The notes under the pieces: model-generated
What the model was told of the DNA's origin: nothing
The model's input: the letters and a program-made list of their open reading frames with translations, nothing else
The model's database searches: none
NCBI GenBank assembly: GCA_002409975.1
Contig: DHOO01000064.1
Location: 587 to 27,612 of the forward strand
Origin: Firmicutes bacterium UBA5388
Lineage (GTDB): Bacteria > Bacillota > UBA4882 > UBA10575
Length of the DNA: 27,026 nt
Reading direction: 5' to 3'
Position numbers and translations under genes: made by a program
Shown here: one piece after another, positions 8,195-15,915 of the stretch
Layout: each line of letters opens with the position of its first letter
Numbering within the stretch: the stretch's first letter is position 1

Positions 8195-9440
8195 AATTAT
8201 TGATGTTGACCTAGTAGTAATTGGCGCCGGACCCGCTGGCTTAGCGGCTGCCATCGCGGCGGCCGAATCCGGAGTAGAAAAGATTCTCCTGGTTGAACGC
8301 CAAGAGGAGCTGGGTGGAATTTTACTGCAGTGTATCCATAACGGATTTGGGCTTCGCTATTTCAAAGAAGAATTAACCGGCCCTGAGTATGCGCAAAGAT
8401 TCATTGATCAGTTGGTACGACATCCGCAGATTATGGTGAAGACGGAAACTATGGTGGTAGAGATAACTGCCGATCGCAGAGTCGCTACGACTAATGCTAC
8501 GGAGGGATTAGTTTACTATCAAGCGCGAGCAATAATCCTGGCGATGGGCTGCCGCGAACGTCCACGGGGCGCCATTAATATTCCCGGGACCAGACCGGCA
8601 GGCATTTATACTGCGGGTTCAATTCAGCATTTAATGAATATTGAAGGCTATCTACCGGGCCGGGAGGCGGTAATATTAGGTTCCGGGGATATTGGTTTGA
8701 TTATGGCGCGTCGTCTGACTTTGGAAGGTCTCCGCGTACAAGCAGTCTTAGAATTGATGCCCTATTCAAACGGGTTAAACCGGAATGTGACGCAATGTCT
8801 TGAGGACTATAATATTCCCCTTTACTTAAGTCATACGGTGGTCGAAATTATTGGCGAAAAAAGAATAGAAGGGGTTAAGGCAGCGCCGGTTGATGAAAAC
8901 CTGAAACCAATTTTCGAAAAAAGTTTTAACCTTTCATGTGACACTTTGATTCTTTCTGTGGGCCTGATTCCGGAAAATGAACTTTCTTTAATGGCTGGAG
9001 TGGAACTTGACCCTATCACCGGCGGTCCAGTGGTTGATTCCTTTTATCAAACAACGGTGGCAGGCATTTTTGCTTGTGGCAATGTGGCCCATGTTCATGA
9101 TTTAGTGGATGATGTCAGCGAAGAAAGTAAAGTAGCGGGAAGAGCGGCGGCCGCCTATCTGGCGGGGAAGACAGCTGCTCAAGAGCAGTTACGGTTTAAA
9201 GCCGGGCGTAATATTCGCTCCATTGTTCCGCAGAGTGTCTCTATTGATCTTCCCACTACTATTTATCTACGGGCCCGTTTCCCGGAAAGAAACGCTACTC
9301 TTCATGTGGGGAATGGTAAGGCCAGACAACGGGTAGTTTCACCCGGAGAAACAATTCATTATGTAGTGAAACCGGAAGATCTTAAGGGAAATAGCGGTTT
9401 TGTTCCGGTGAGCTTGGAAGGGGGTCAGGTTAATGACTGA
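8187..9440 (+). CDS. GlpB-like NAD(P)/FAD-dependent oxidoreductase
   Basis: A 417-aa pyridine nucleotide-disulfide oxidoreductase-fold protein. It shows the FAD loop VVIGAGPAGLAAAIAAAESG, the subfamily signature GGILLQCIHNGFGLRYF, ILAMGCRERPRGA, a second Rossmann loop AVILGSGDIGLIMARRL and the C-terminal FAD motif GIFACGNVAHVHDLVDDVS. In this three-gene arrangement it is thought to pass electrons between the GlpA-like dehydrogenase and an NAD(P)- or Fe-S-linked acceptor; that role is inferred from context. Overlaps its neighbours by 8 bases on each side, so all three subunits are made together. Confidence 0.88.
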   Translation: MSKIIDVDLVVIGAGPAGLAAAIAAAESGVEKILLVERQEELGGILLQCIHNGFGLRYFKEELTGPEYAQRFIDQLVRHPQIMVKTETMVVEITADRRVATTNATEGLVYYQARAIILAMGCRERPRGAINIPGTRPAGIYTAGSIQHLMNIEGYLPGREAVILGSGDIGLIMARRLTLEGLRVQAVLELMPYSNGLNRNVTQCLEDYNIPLYLSHTVVEIIGEKRIEGVKAAPVDENLKPIFEKSFNLSCDTLILSVGLIPENELSLMAGVELDPITGGPVVDSFYQTTVAGIFACGNVAHVHDLVDDVSEESKVAGRAAAAYLAGKTAAQEQLRFKAGRNIRSIVPQSVSIDLPTTIYLRARFPERNATLHVGNGKARQRVVSPGETIHYVVKPEDLKGNSGFVPVSLEGGQVND

Positions 9441-9780
9441 GCTTACTTGTATTGTGTGCCCGATAGGATGCCGTCTTCGCGTTACCAGGGAGTTAGACGG
9501 GTTAAAGGTTACAGGTAATGAATGTCGTCGCGGAGAGGAATATGCTAAAGACGAAGTTACCGCTCCCAAAAGAATAGTAACGGCCGTAGTGAAAGTGGAT
9601 GAGGGAGAAAGAATGCTTCCGGTCAAAACCGCTCAAGCCATTCCCAAAGAGATAATATTTTTGGCGATGGAAGAGATTAAGGAAATTATTGTAGCGCCTC
9701 CGGTCACCAGCGGTCAGGTTATTAAGGAAAATCTGGCCGGTACGGGCGTGGCTTTAGTGGCTACTAAGCACTGTAAGTGA
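9433..9780 (+). CDS. DUF1667 cysteine-rich protein
   Basis: A 115-aa DUF1667 protein, regularly the third gene after the two flavoproteins above. The N-terminal CIVCPIGC gives Cys6, Cys9 and Cys13, with Cys31 (NECRRG) and Cys114 at the extreme C-terminus. The CxxCxxxC pattern suggests metal or Fe-S binding. Its second half (LPVKTAQAIPKEIIFLAMEEI...) is the conserved part of the family. Function is not established; a subunit role in the dehydrogenase complex is inferred. No terminator follows directly. Confidence 0.9.
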   Translation: MTELTCIVCPIGCRLRVTRELDGLKVTGNECRRGEEYAKDEVTAPKRIVTAVVKVDEGERMLPVKTAQAIPKEIIFLAMEEIKEIIVAPPVTSGQVIKENLAGTGVALVATKHCK

Positions 9781-9894
9781 TGACAAAGCTAAATTAATAT
9801 ATTTTTCCTACGACAAGAAGGATTTATGTTATTTATATAGAAAATTATTATTAACATAGTCTTTTCAATGTTTTAATCTAGTCATCATCTATAT

Positions 9895-9900
9895 TATAAT
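9895..9900 (+). promoter_or_regulatory. -10 element of the ABC transporter leader
   Basis: TATAAT in a very AT-rich stretch, about 23 bases upstream of the attenuator-like hairpin. No good -35 box is visible 17 bases upstream (TTTAAT at best), so the promoter may need an activator or the call may be wrong. Confidence 0.45.
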
Positions 9901-9922
9901 TAAAACTTTAGCTGGAGAAAAA

Positions 9923-9959
9923 GAGAAGCTGAAGGGTACTGCCTTTGTCTTCTCTTTTT
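9923..9959 (+). promoter_or_regulatory. Attenuator-like terminator hairpin in the ABC transporter leader (candidate GlpP target)
   Basis: GAGAAG (9923-9928) pairs with CTTCTC (9949-9954), then one mismatch (C-T), then TGAAGG pairing with CCTTTG, a 6-base loop and five T after the stem. Outer stem, mismatch position and tail match the phoU leader hairpin at 4122-4163. It lies about 100 bases before the binding-protein start and does not follow directly on an ORF, so a leader role is more likely than simple operon termination. Confidence 0.65.
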
Positions 9960-10056
9960 ATGTTATACCAGTATAAGTTATCGGTATGTTAAGGGGGTGA
10001 TGAAAGAGGGTTAAATGACAGCAGAAAAAGGGATAAAAAAAAGGAGGATTTTTTCG

Positions 10057-11184
10057 ATGAGTAGGAAAATAATCGGGTTGGTTTTCTGCTTCTTGTTAGT
10101 GGTTTCCTCGTTAATGACGGTATTTGCGGCTCAACCGGCAATTGAGAATGAATTGGTTTTGATTACACCGGTTTCCAAATTCATTGTTGATGCGGCTCTG
10201 GAAAAATTCAAAGGTTACGCCCAAGAAAGATGGGGAGTTTCCGTTAAAGTAAGCGCCAGCCATGATGGGACCCCAACTTGCTATGGCAAGATTGTCGAGT
10301 GGAATGGACGGCCGCAGGCTGATATTTTCTGGGGCGGCGAAAGCGCTCTCTTTGATGAGTTAGCGAAGAAGAACCTTTTAGAGAAACTGCAATTGTCCGA
10401 GGAATTAATGTCCCTGATTCCGGCGGAGATCGGAGAACCAAAACCTTTACCGATCAAAGATCCGAATGGCTATTGGGTCGGATCAACGCTGGAGCCTTAC
10501 GGCTTGATCTATAACCCCAAATTATTAAAACGCTTGGGTGTTGACGAGATTAAAACCTGGGATGATCTCTTGAACCCCAAATTAAAAGGATGGGTCGCCC
10601 AGTGTACGCCCGACCGCTCCAGTTCCAGTCATGCCTCGTACGAAGTAATTTTACAGCTTTTGGGGTGGGAGAAAGCCTGGGAGTGGACGGAGAAGTTAGC
10701 CGCTAACACGGCGAATTTTTCCGCTCGTAGCCGTGATGTTCCTTCTACCGTGGCTAAAGGAGAAGCGGCCGTAGGTTTTGCTGTTCCTAGTTATATGGCG
10801 TTTGAAGAGGTGCTGGCGGGCTATGAGGTAAAATATGTGGCGCCGGATTATTGTTTTATCACTTGTGAACCAATTGCTGTTATTGCGGGCGCGAAAAACT
10901 CCCGTACGGCTCAGGCGTTTATAGAATTTCTGCAGATGGAAGAAGGACAAAGGGTATTTATGGAAAGAGGTTTATTCCCAATCACTCCTCGTTATCGTGT
11001 GTTTGGAGCGCCGGGTTCAACAGCGGAAAGAGCTGTAGAGTTTACCGGCGGCGTTCGTTCTTTCTTTGATAAACCCACGAAGAATATTTACGATAGTGAG
11101 CTGGCCCAGGAAAGATACAGCGAGGTTAATGAGACTTTCCGTAAACGAATTGTCGAACGTCATAATGAGTTAAAGAAGAAATAA
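10057..11184 (+). CDS. ABC transporter substrate-binding protein (family 1, AfuA/PgtC/PhnS-like)
   Basis: A 375-aa extracytoplasmic binding protein. The Sec signal peptide (SRKIIGLVFCFLLVVSSLMTVFA) ends in an AxA-type signal peptidase I site with no lipobox cysteine. The mature part has the type 2 periplasmic fold seen in iron(III), hexose-phosphate and aminoethylphosphonate binders: ELVLITPVSKFIVDAALEKF, ADIFWGGESALFDEL, VGSTLEPYGLIYNPKLLK, TWDDLLNPKLKGWVAQCTPDRSSSSH and IEFLQMEEGQRVFMERGLFPIT. Start chosen at ATG 10057 because AAGGAGG is 9 bases upstream; an in-frame ATG at 10015 would add 14 basic residues. The ligand is not proven; the hairpin leader and neighbours suggest a phosphorylated compound. 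A true iron(III) binder is the alternative. Confidence 0.85.
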   Translation: MSRKIIGLVFCFLLVVSSLMTVFAAQPAIENELVLITPVSKFIVDAALEKFKGYAQERWGVSVKVSASHDGTPTCYGKIVEWNGRPQADIFWGGESALFDELAKKNLLEKLQLSEELMSLIPAEIGEPKPLPIKDPNGYWVGSTLEPYGLIYNPKLLKRLGVDEIKTWDDLLNPKLKGWVAQCTPDRSSSSHASYEVILQLLGWEKAWEWTEKLAANTANFSARSRDVPSTVAKGEAAVGFAVPSYMAFEEVLAGYEVKYVAPDYCFITCEPIAVIAGAKNSRTAQAFIEFLQMEEGQRVFMERGLFPITPRYRVFGAPGSTAERAVEFTGGVRSFFDKPTKNIYDSELAQERYSEVNETFRKRIVERHNELKKK

Positions 11185-11202
11185 TTGAAAGAATTCTGTA
11201 AT

Positions 11203-11225
11203 GGGCAGGGCGTTTCGTCCTGCCC
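11203..11225 (+). other. Intercistronic hairpin between binding protein and ATPase genes
   Basis: GGGCAGG (11203-11209) and CCTGCCC (11219-11225) form a perfect 7-bp stem with a 9-base loop and no T run after it. It may protect the 3' end of the upstream message, so that more binding protein than ATPase is made, or partially attenuate transcription. Confidence 0.55.
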
Positions 11226-11256
11226 TCGCCGATATTATTTGTAAGGGTGTGACAAA

Positions 11257-12369
11257 ATGCGCATAGCATTACATAACGTTGTAAAAAGATTTAAAGGCTT
11301 TACCGCCTTAAAAGGGATCAATCTGGAGATTAAAGACGGCGAGCTCTTTACCCTCCTTGGTCCTTCCGGGTGTGGAAAGACAACAACTTTAAGGCTGATA
11401 GCCGGTTTTTATCAAACGGATGGTGGAGATATTTTATTTGATGACAAAATTATTAATCATTTACCCACAGCGCAACGGAATATCGGGATCGTTTTCCAGA
11501 ACTACGCTTTGTGGCCGCATATGACGGTCTACGAAAACATTGCTTATGGTCTTAAACTAAAGAAAATGCCGGGAACAGAGATTAAGCGCAAAGTTGATAC
11601 TTCCTTAGATAAAGTTGGTTTAAGTGGATTACAGCACCGTTATCCCGGGCAACTTTCCGGTGGACAGCAACAGCGGGTGGCTTTGGCTCGGGCCTTGGTG
11701 CTGAATCCCGATGTCTTATTACTTGATGAGCCTCTTTCTAACCTGGATGCAAAGGTTAGAATGAAGGTGCGGGCGGAAATTCGACAATTGCAACAAGAAT
11801 TAAAGATTACCACAGTTTATGTGACCCACGATCAGGAAGAAGCGTTAACCCTTTCTGATCGGATTGCGGTGATGCGCGAAGGACGGATTATTCAATTAGG
11901 CGATCCCAAATCCTTATATGAACGACCAAATAACACGTTTACAGCGAATTTTATCGGTACTAATAATCTGTTGGAAGCCCACGTGCTTAAAGGAAATGGC
12001 GACGGTAAATATACTGTTCAGACCGCAATCGGAAGTTTTATGGGGATTGCTAATCAACCTTTGTCTCCCGGTCAAAAATGCACGATAGCAGTCAGACCGG
12101 AGAACGTTCAAATTAATAGCGAGCGACAAGAAGCCAATTCTTTTACCGGTAAGATTCATTTTGCTTCCTATTTGGGGAATATTTTGCGTTACGACATTAT
12201 GACTTCTGCCGGTATCCTTTTCAAAGCGGATATCAAGTACCCTTGGGGTTGTGAAGTTATGGCGGTAGGAACGGAGGTTAAGATCAGCTTTGCTGAGTTT
12301 GTTTGTTTGCTCATAAATGATCGTTGCACCGAAGAACATAATTTGACGGCCGTAGGGGGGGAAAGCTAA
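11257..12369 (+). CDS. ABC transporter ATP-binding protein (FbpC/PotA-like)
   Basis: A 370-aa ATPase of the iron(III)/spermidine/2-aminoethylphosphonate transporter group. Walker A GPSGCGKTT (35-43), signature LSGGQQQR (133-140), Walker B DVLLLDEP (152-159), a D-loop SNLDAK and the H-loop VTHDQEEAL are all intact; a TOBE regulatory domain follows (about 240-360). Couples ATP hydrolysis to uptake through the fused permease encoded next, whose start overlaps this stop by one base (TAATG). Confidence 0.93.
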   Translation: MRIALHNVVKRFKGFTALKGINLEIKDGELFTLLGPSGCGKTTTLRLIAGFYQTDGGDILFDDKIINHLPTAQRNIGIVFQNYALWPHMTVYENIAYGLKLKKMPGTEIKRKVDTSLDKVGLSGLQHRYPGQLSGGQQQRVALARALVLNPDVLLLDEPLSNLDAKVRMKVRAEIRQLQQELKITTVYVTHDQEEALTLSDRIAVMREGRIIQLGDPKSLYERPNNTFTANFIGTNNLLEAHVLKGNGDGKYTVQTAIGSFMGIANQPLSPGQKCTIAVRPENVQINSERQEANSFTGKIHFASYLGNILRYDIMTSAGILFKADIKYPWGCEVMAVGTEVKISFAEFVCLLINDRCTEEHNLTAVGGES

Positions 12370-14087
12370 TGAAAGCAAGTACCGCTCGGGCAGGAATTGA
12401 TAAAAGGTTTTCCGGAAATTGGGAAAATCCTATCCTACGCTGGAATGGGTGGAGGGTATTACCAATTTATATTTTCCTGGCGGTTTTTGTGATCGTGCCG
12501 ATTATCAAGATTGCGCTGGATGCTTTTACTGATACCCAAGGAATATTGACCTTTAAATATGTCAAAAGTTTTTTTACGGACCCCTTTTATTTACGGGCTT
12601 TACGTAATTCTATGCTCTTGGGGTTAGCGGTGGTAGTAACCACCTCGATTCTCGGATTTTGTTCCGCTTATTTTTTGTTAAGATACGAGTTTGCTGGGAA
12701 AAAACTATTTTCCTATTTAACGATTTTTCCGATCATTATGCCGCCATTAGTGGGTGTTATGGGTTTCATCTTCATTTTAGGACGGGCGGGAACGGTTAAT
12801 ACTATTCTTATGGATTATTTTGGTTTTCTCCGTCCGCTCAATTTCGTCTACGGTTGGCATGGGGTTTTACTCGTGGAGACGCTGCATCTTTTTCCCCTGA
12901 TTACCATGAATTTATTGGACTCCATGGGCAAGATCGACGCTTCTTTGGAAGAAGCGGCAGAGAGTGTGGGTTCAGTCGGGTTGAGGAAAATAAAGGATAT
13001 AACTTTTCCTTTAAGCACTCCCGGTTATGTTACCGGCGCTTTGTTGGTTTTCATGTGGGCCTTTGCCGATTTTGCCACTCCCTTGGTGGTGGGGGTACAA
13101 GATCTTTTGGCCGCCCAAGCTTATCTCAATATTGTTCAGTTTGTAGACAGAAGACTCTTTCAAATGGGGATCGTCATCGGTGTCTTTATGATTAGCTTGT
13201 CGATTATTTTCCTGATTATTGCGCGGAGATATCTAGCGCTTAAAGATTATGCCACTCTGTCTTACAGTCCGGTAGAAAAAAAGACTCTTAAAGGGTGGGG
13301 CGGGTTTTTAGTGCCATTCTTTTTTACCGTTCTTTTAATTATGGCCTTTATTCCTTATTTAGGAGTAACATTGGCGGCCTTCGGTAAAGCATGGGCCATG
13401 ACGCCGTTTCCAGTGCAATACACTTTAGGTTATTTTACGCGCATTATTACGGAAACTCCTAAATATATCATCAATACCTTTATGTATTGTGGATTGGCGG
13501 TTATTATTTGTATAACCGTTGGCGTACCAATTGCCTGGATTTTAACGAGAACAAAGATGAAAAGCAGGGGGCTTCTTGATGCGCTGGTGACGCTGATTCT
13601 GGCTTTACCTGGTACTGCGCTTGGTATTGCCTATATTCGGGCCTTTAATATGCCCATATTTGGGATTAGTTTGACAACACTTTGGATTATCATGCCCTTA
13701 GTGCTGGCGGTTCGACGTCTGCCATACACAGTGCGCAGCACTCATAGTTCCTTATTAGTGGTGCACGAGTCTCTGGAAGAGGCGGCTCGGAGTGTGGGGG
13801 CCTCAGGATGGCGAGTGTTTTACAATATTACCTTGCCGCTGATTTGGAAGGGGATTCTCACCGGCGCCTTATTTTCTTTTATGACTTCCATTCAAGAATC
13901 GGCCGCTACTATCTTGCTGGCCATTCCGGGTTGGGAGACGATGACGGTGGGGATTTTCACCTTTTATACTTCGGGTTCGATGAATGAGTCAGCAGCTTTG
14001 GGCTTTATTCTCATAGTTGTGGGTGGTTTAAGTTTATACGTTATTAATAAGCTTAGCGGTAAGAAGATGGGCGGATTTTTTGGCTAA
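12369..14087 (+). CDS. Fused two-domain ABC transporter permease (FbpB/PhnU-like)
   Basis: A 572-aa permease with two binding-protein-dependent transport domains in one chain and about 12 membrane helices. Each half carries an EAA loop for ATPase docking: EEAAESVGSVGLRKIKDITF in the first half and EEAARSVGASGWRVFYNITL in the second. This fused layout is typical of iron(III) and of putative 2-aminoethylphosphonate transporters. Because one chain supplies both domains, binding protein, ATPase and this gene make a complete importer. A DMT permease starts 32 bases downstream, with no terminator between. Confidence 0.92.
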   Translation: MKASTARAGIDKRFSGNWENPILRWNGWRVLPIYIFLAVFVIVPIIKIALDAFTDTQGILTFKYVKSFFTDPFYLRALRNSMLLGLAVVVTTSILGFCSAYFLLRYEFAGKKLFSYLTIFPIIMPPLVGVMGFIFILGRAGTVNTILMDYFGFLRPLNFVYGWHGVLLVETLHLFPLITMNLLDSMGKIDASLEEAAESVGSVGLRKIKDITFPLSTPGYVTGALLVFMWAFADFATPLVVGVQDLLAAQAYLNIVQFVDRRLFQMGIVIGVFMISLSIIFLIIARRYLALKDYATLSYSPVEKKTLKGWGGFLVPFFFTVLLIMAFIPYLGVTLAAFGKAWAMTPFPVQYTLGYFTRIITETPKYIINTFMYCGLAVIICITVGVPIAWILTRTKMKSRGLLDALVTLILALPGTALGIAYIRAFNMPIFGISLTTLWIIMPLVLAVRRLPYTVRSTHSSLLVVHESLEEAARSVGASGWRVFYNITLPLIWKGILTGALFSFMTSIQESAATILLAIPGWETMTVGIFTFYTSGSMNESAALGFILIVVGGLSLYVINKLSGKKMGGFFG

Positions 14088-14119
14088 ATTCAAGCTAGTA
14101 AACCTTAAGGAGAACGACA

Positions 14120-14968
14120 ATGACTAATTTGGCATTTGCTCTTGTTTTGTTAGCCATTCTCTGTCACGCTTGTTGGAATTATGTGTGCAAAAAGAGTTCT
14201 GGAAATTTAAGTGTCTTGTGGATCGGCAAACTGTTGGCTTTGATCGTAATTGCCCCCTTTTCCTTGTTGAACCTGCCTGATAAGACGATTGTTTTTAGGG
14301 ATTATCCCTATTTAATAGCGACAGGGGTAATCCACTCTTTGTATTTTTATTTTTTGGCCAAGTTATATAAAAAAGGGGAAATCTCAACGGTATACCCAAT
14401 CGCTCGTGGAATCGGGGTAGCAGGCACGGCTATCCTGGGGCAGCTCCTCTTAAAGGAAAAGGTGTCTTCTGGAGGTGTGTTAGCAATCCTTTTTATCTGT
14501 GCGGGTATTTTGATTATTGGTCTTAGTCAATTAAGGACCACTAGGGATAACTCATTATATGGAGCGGTTCTTGTTGGGCTGATTATTTCCGCTTATTCGA
14601 TTAATGATAAGATTGGAGTCAAATCATTTCATCCGATAGCCTTTATTACCGGGCAAATGATTTTAACAATCATCTTTTTGTTACCCGTAGTTTTTTTCTT
14701 TTATCGTGATGAGCTTGTAGATGCGTGGCGTACTAAAAAGAAATATTCCATAGTAACCGGTATCGGCTCTTTGGGTAGTTATTTATTGATTCTCTTTGCT
14801 TTTAGATTAGGACCGGCTACTTATATTGTGGCCTTACGGGAATGTTCGGTGGTAATTGGGGCTTTGTTTGGATTTGTGTTTTTAAAGGAACAGTTTACTC
14901 TAAAAAAACTGGTGGGGATAGGCACGGTCACTGCCGGTATGATGTTAATCTATATGGTTTCAAAATAG
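14120..14968 (+). CDS. EamA/DMT superfamily permease
   Basis: A 282-aa ten-helix drug/metabolite transporter with two EamA repeats, each ending in the usual glycine-rich helices (AIGLxx-type YPIARGIGVAGTAILGQLLLKEK in repeat one; ALRECSVVIGALFGFVFLKEQ in repeat two). AAGGAG lies 7 bases before the ATG and the gap to the permease gene is only 32 bases, so it probably belongs to the importer operon. DMT proteins are recurrent in phosphonate-use clusters, which would fit an organophosphorus role, but substrate cannot be deduced. It could export a by-product of the imported compound. Confidence 0.85.
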   Translation: MTNLAFALVLLAILCHACWNYVCKKSSGNLSVLWIGKLLALIVIAPFSLLNLPDKTIVFRDYPYLIATGVIHSLYFYFLAKLYKKGEISTVYPIARGIGVAGTAILGQLLLKEKVSSGGVLAILFICAGILIIGLSQLRTTRDNSLYGAVLVGLIISAYSINDKIGVKSFHPIAFITGQMILTIIFLLPVVFFFYRDELVDAWRTKKKYSIVTGIGSLGSYLLILFAFRLGPATYIVALRECSVVIGALFGFVFLKEQFTLKKLVGIGTVTAGMMLIYMVSK

Positions 14969-14984
14969 AAAGGTCATAATTTAA

Positions 14985-15110
14985 TTCAGCCGGTAGCTTC
15001 TTGCTTTAAACGGAGTTATTAGATACATAGAGGATAGCAAATACCGGGGAAAGACCCATGCTTAAAAGCCGGCTAAAAAGGCAAAGAAGGCTTGGACATT
15101 GGTTGGATTG
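14985..15110 (+). other. Possible structured RNA region downstream of the DMT permease
   Basis: CCGGTA (about 14991-14996) can pair with TACCGG (about 15044-15049), extended inward by TTGCT/AGCAA. The stretch AGCTTCTTGC next to the first arm can alternatively pair with GCAAAGAAGGCT near 15081-15092. Mutually exclusive pairings followed by a terminator at 15142-15167 look like a leader or small RNA. It does not match any riboswitch consensus I know. A 17-codon basic ORF (ATG near 15059) is also inside it and may be chance. Confidence 0.3.
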
Positions 15111-15141
15111 AAGAGGACAGGAGGCTATACAAAGGTAAAGT

Positions 15142-15172
15142 AAAAGGGGAGGCTTTACTCCCCTTTTATTTA
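15142..15172. terminator. Bidirectional intrinsic terminator
   Basis: AAAAGGGGAG (15142-15151) and CTCCCCTTTT (15158-15167) form a perfect 10-bp stem with a 6-base loop. T-rich on both strands, so it can end transcripts from the left and those of the minus-strand micro-protein gene. Confidence 0.85.
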
Positions 15173-15198
15173 TCCCTTAGGAATCTTAAAAGAAGTTA

Positions 15199-15294
15199 TT
15201 AGACGGTGCCGAGGACGAGTAGGATCAGGATTAAGAATAAGATGACGGCAATGTTTTCACCACTATTGTTAATACCATCTTTGCAGGTACCCAT
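15199..15294 (-). CDS. YjcZ-like hydrophobic micro-protein, copy 1 (31 aa)
   Basis: Begins MGTCKDGINNSGENIAV and ends in a single hydrophobic helix ILFLILILLVLGTV. The ENIAVILFLILILLVLG core is shared almost unchanged with two other micro-proteins in the window (15490-15585 and 17277-17375). The start is set by AAGGGAG 9 bases upstream on the minus strand; the longer open frame above it is not coding-like. Small single-helix proteins of this kind are known from spore-formers as YjcZ-type sporulation proteins, so a membrane or spore-coat place is likely but not proven. Transcribed away from copy 2. Confidence 0.7.
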   Translation of the reverse strand: MGTCKDGINNSGENIAVILFLILILLVLGTV

Positions 15295-15450
15295 CAAGCA
15301 GCGCTCCCTTCCAGCTAAATTTAGATAGCATCCGATTTTATAATATTTGTGTTTCTTAGAAAAAGGAATAGGGTAAAGTAATTTTCTTATGGGATAAAAG
15401 TCTGATCTAAAGAAAAATATTATAGCATAAGTCAAATTTAGGTGGAGGCG

Positions 15451-15459
15451 CATAGTTTA
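15451..15459 (+). promoter_or_regulatory. Possible sigma-K type -10 element of micro-protein copy 2
   Basis: CATAGTTTA preceded by G fits the gCATANNNTA consensus of the mother-cell sigma factor of B. subtilis. A clear AC -35 at the usual distance is missing, so the call is weak. Confidence 0.3.
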
Positions 15460-15489
15460 TTAGTAGAATGGGTTGGGAGGTGTTAATTA

Positions 15490-15585
15490 ATGGCAGGAAT
15501 TATGGATATGTTTAAAAATATGGATGAATCGGTGGCTTTTATTCTGTTCTTGATTCTGATTTTGTTAGTGTTAGGGGCTTTATAG
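15490..15585 (+). CDS. YjcZ-like hydrophobic micro-protein, copy 2 (31 aa)
   Basis: Starts MAGIMDMFKNMDESVAF and continues into one hydrophobic helix, ILFLILILLVLGAL. GGGAGGTG precedes the ATG by 7 bases. Nearly identical in design to copy 3 (MAGILDLFNNMDENLAF...), and it shares the helix with copy 1. The conserved amphipathic head (MAGIxDxFxNMDE) followed by a membrane helix suggests a small membrane protein. Synonymous codons differ widely from the other copies while the protein is kept, which argues for real coding. Confidence 0.8.
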   Translation: MAGIMDMFKNMDESVAFILFLILILLVLGAL

Positions 15586-15666
15586 AAAATAGTTGGTAAG
15601 AACTTATAAACATTAAATCAGCGACGAAGCTAAATTGTATGAGAGCCATGGTTATCTAAACCGATT

Positions 15667-15717
15667 AAGCACTTGCCCCCTTCCTTCTAGAGGTGGGGAT
15701 CAAGTGCTTCTATTTTT
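15667..15717 (+). terminator. Strong intrinsic terminator after micro-protein copy 2
   Basis: AAGCACTTG (15667-15675) pairs with CAAGTGCTT (15701-15709) perfectly; CCCC/GGGG extends it inward. T-rich tail CTATTTTT. The remaining bases up to the tRNA promoter (15718-15880) show no gene I can support. Confidence 0.85.
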
Positions 15718-15889
15718 CGATGCTTTTCGAGCTAATAGTGTTGTTTGTCGCGACCTCAATTTATTTGCCCTTTATGGCAACCAATTTGGCTTGACTTTTG
15801 TGCAAAGGCGCCAAAGGTAAAGTTTATGCGCCGAAGGCCCCAGAATTTGGAATTCGAAAATTTATCTAGAAGATGTTAAATAGATGTGA

Positions 15890-15895
15890 TATAAT
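15890..15895 (+). promoter_or_regulatory. -10 element of the tRNA-Arg gene
   Basis: TATAAT 20 bases before the tRNA 5' end. No convincing -35 box is visible at 16-18 bases. Confidence 0.5.
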
Positions 15896-15915
15896 AAAAA
15901 AGCAGTTTATATAAT

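Noticed and set aside
9999..10014. Tiny leader ORF (MKEG) before the binding-protein gene
   Set aside because: Four codons after GGGGGTGATG could be translated but are too short to support; noted only because its stop touches ATG 10015.
14985..15120. A second c-di-GMP-I riboswitch
   Set aside because: AGCAAAT...GGGGAAAGACCC...AAAAGCC looks similar at first but lacks GCAAACC, CGCAAAG and GGTTGCC; kept only as an unassigned structure.
15295..15453. N-terminal extension of micro-protein copy 1 on the minus strand
   Set aside because: It is AT-rich without similarity to the other copies, and the Shine-Dalgarno site AAGGGAG lies within it just before ATG 15294.
15635..15820. A 61-codon open frame on the plus strand after micro-protein copy 2
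   Set aside because: It runs through the strong terminator hairpin at 15667-15717, has no ribosome binding site, and shows no protein-like pattern.
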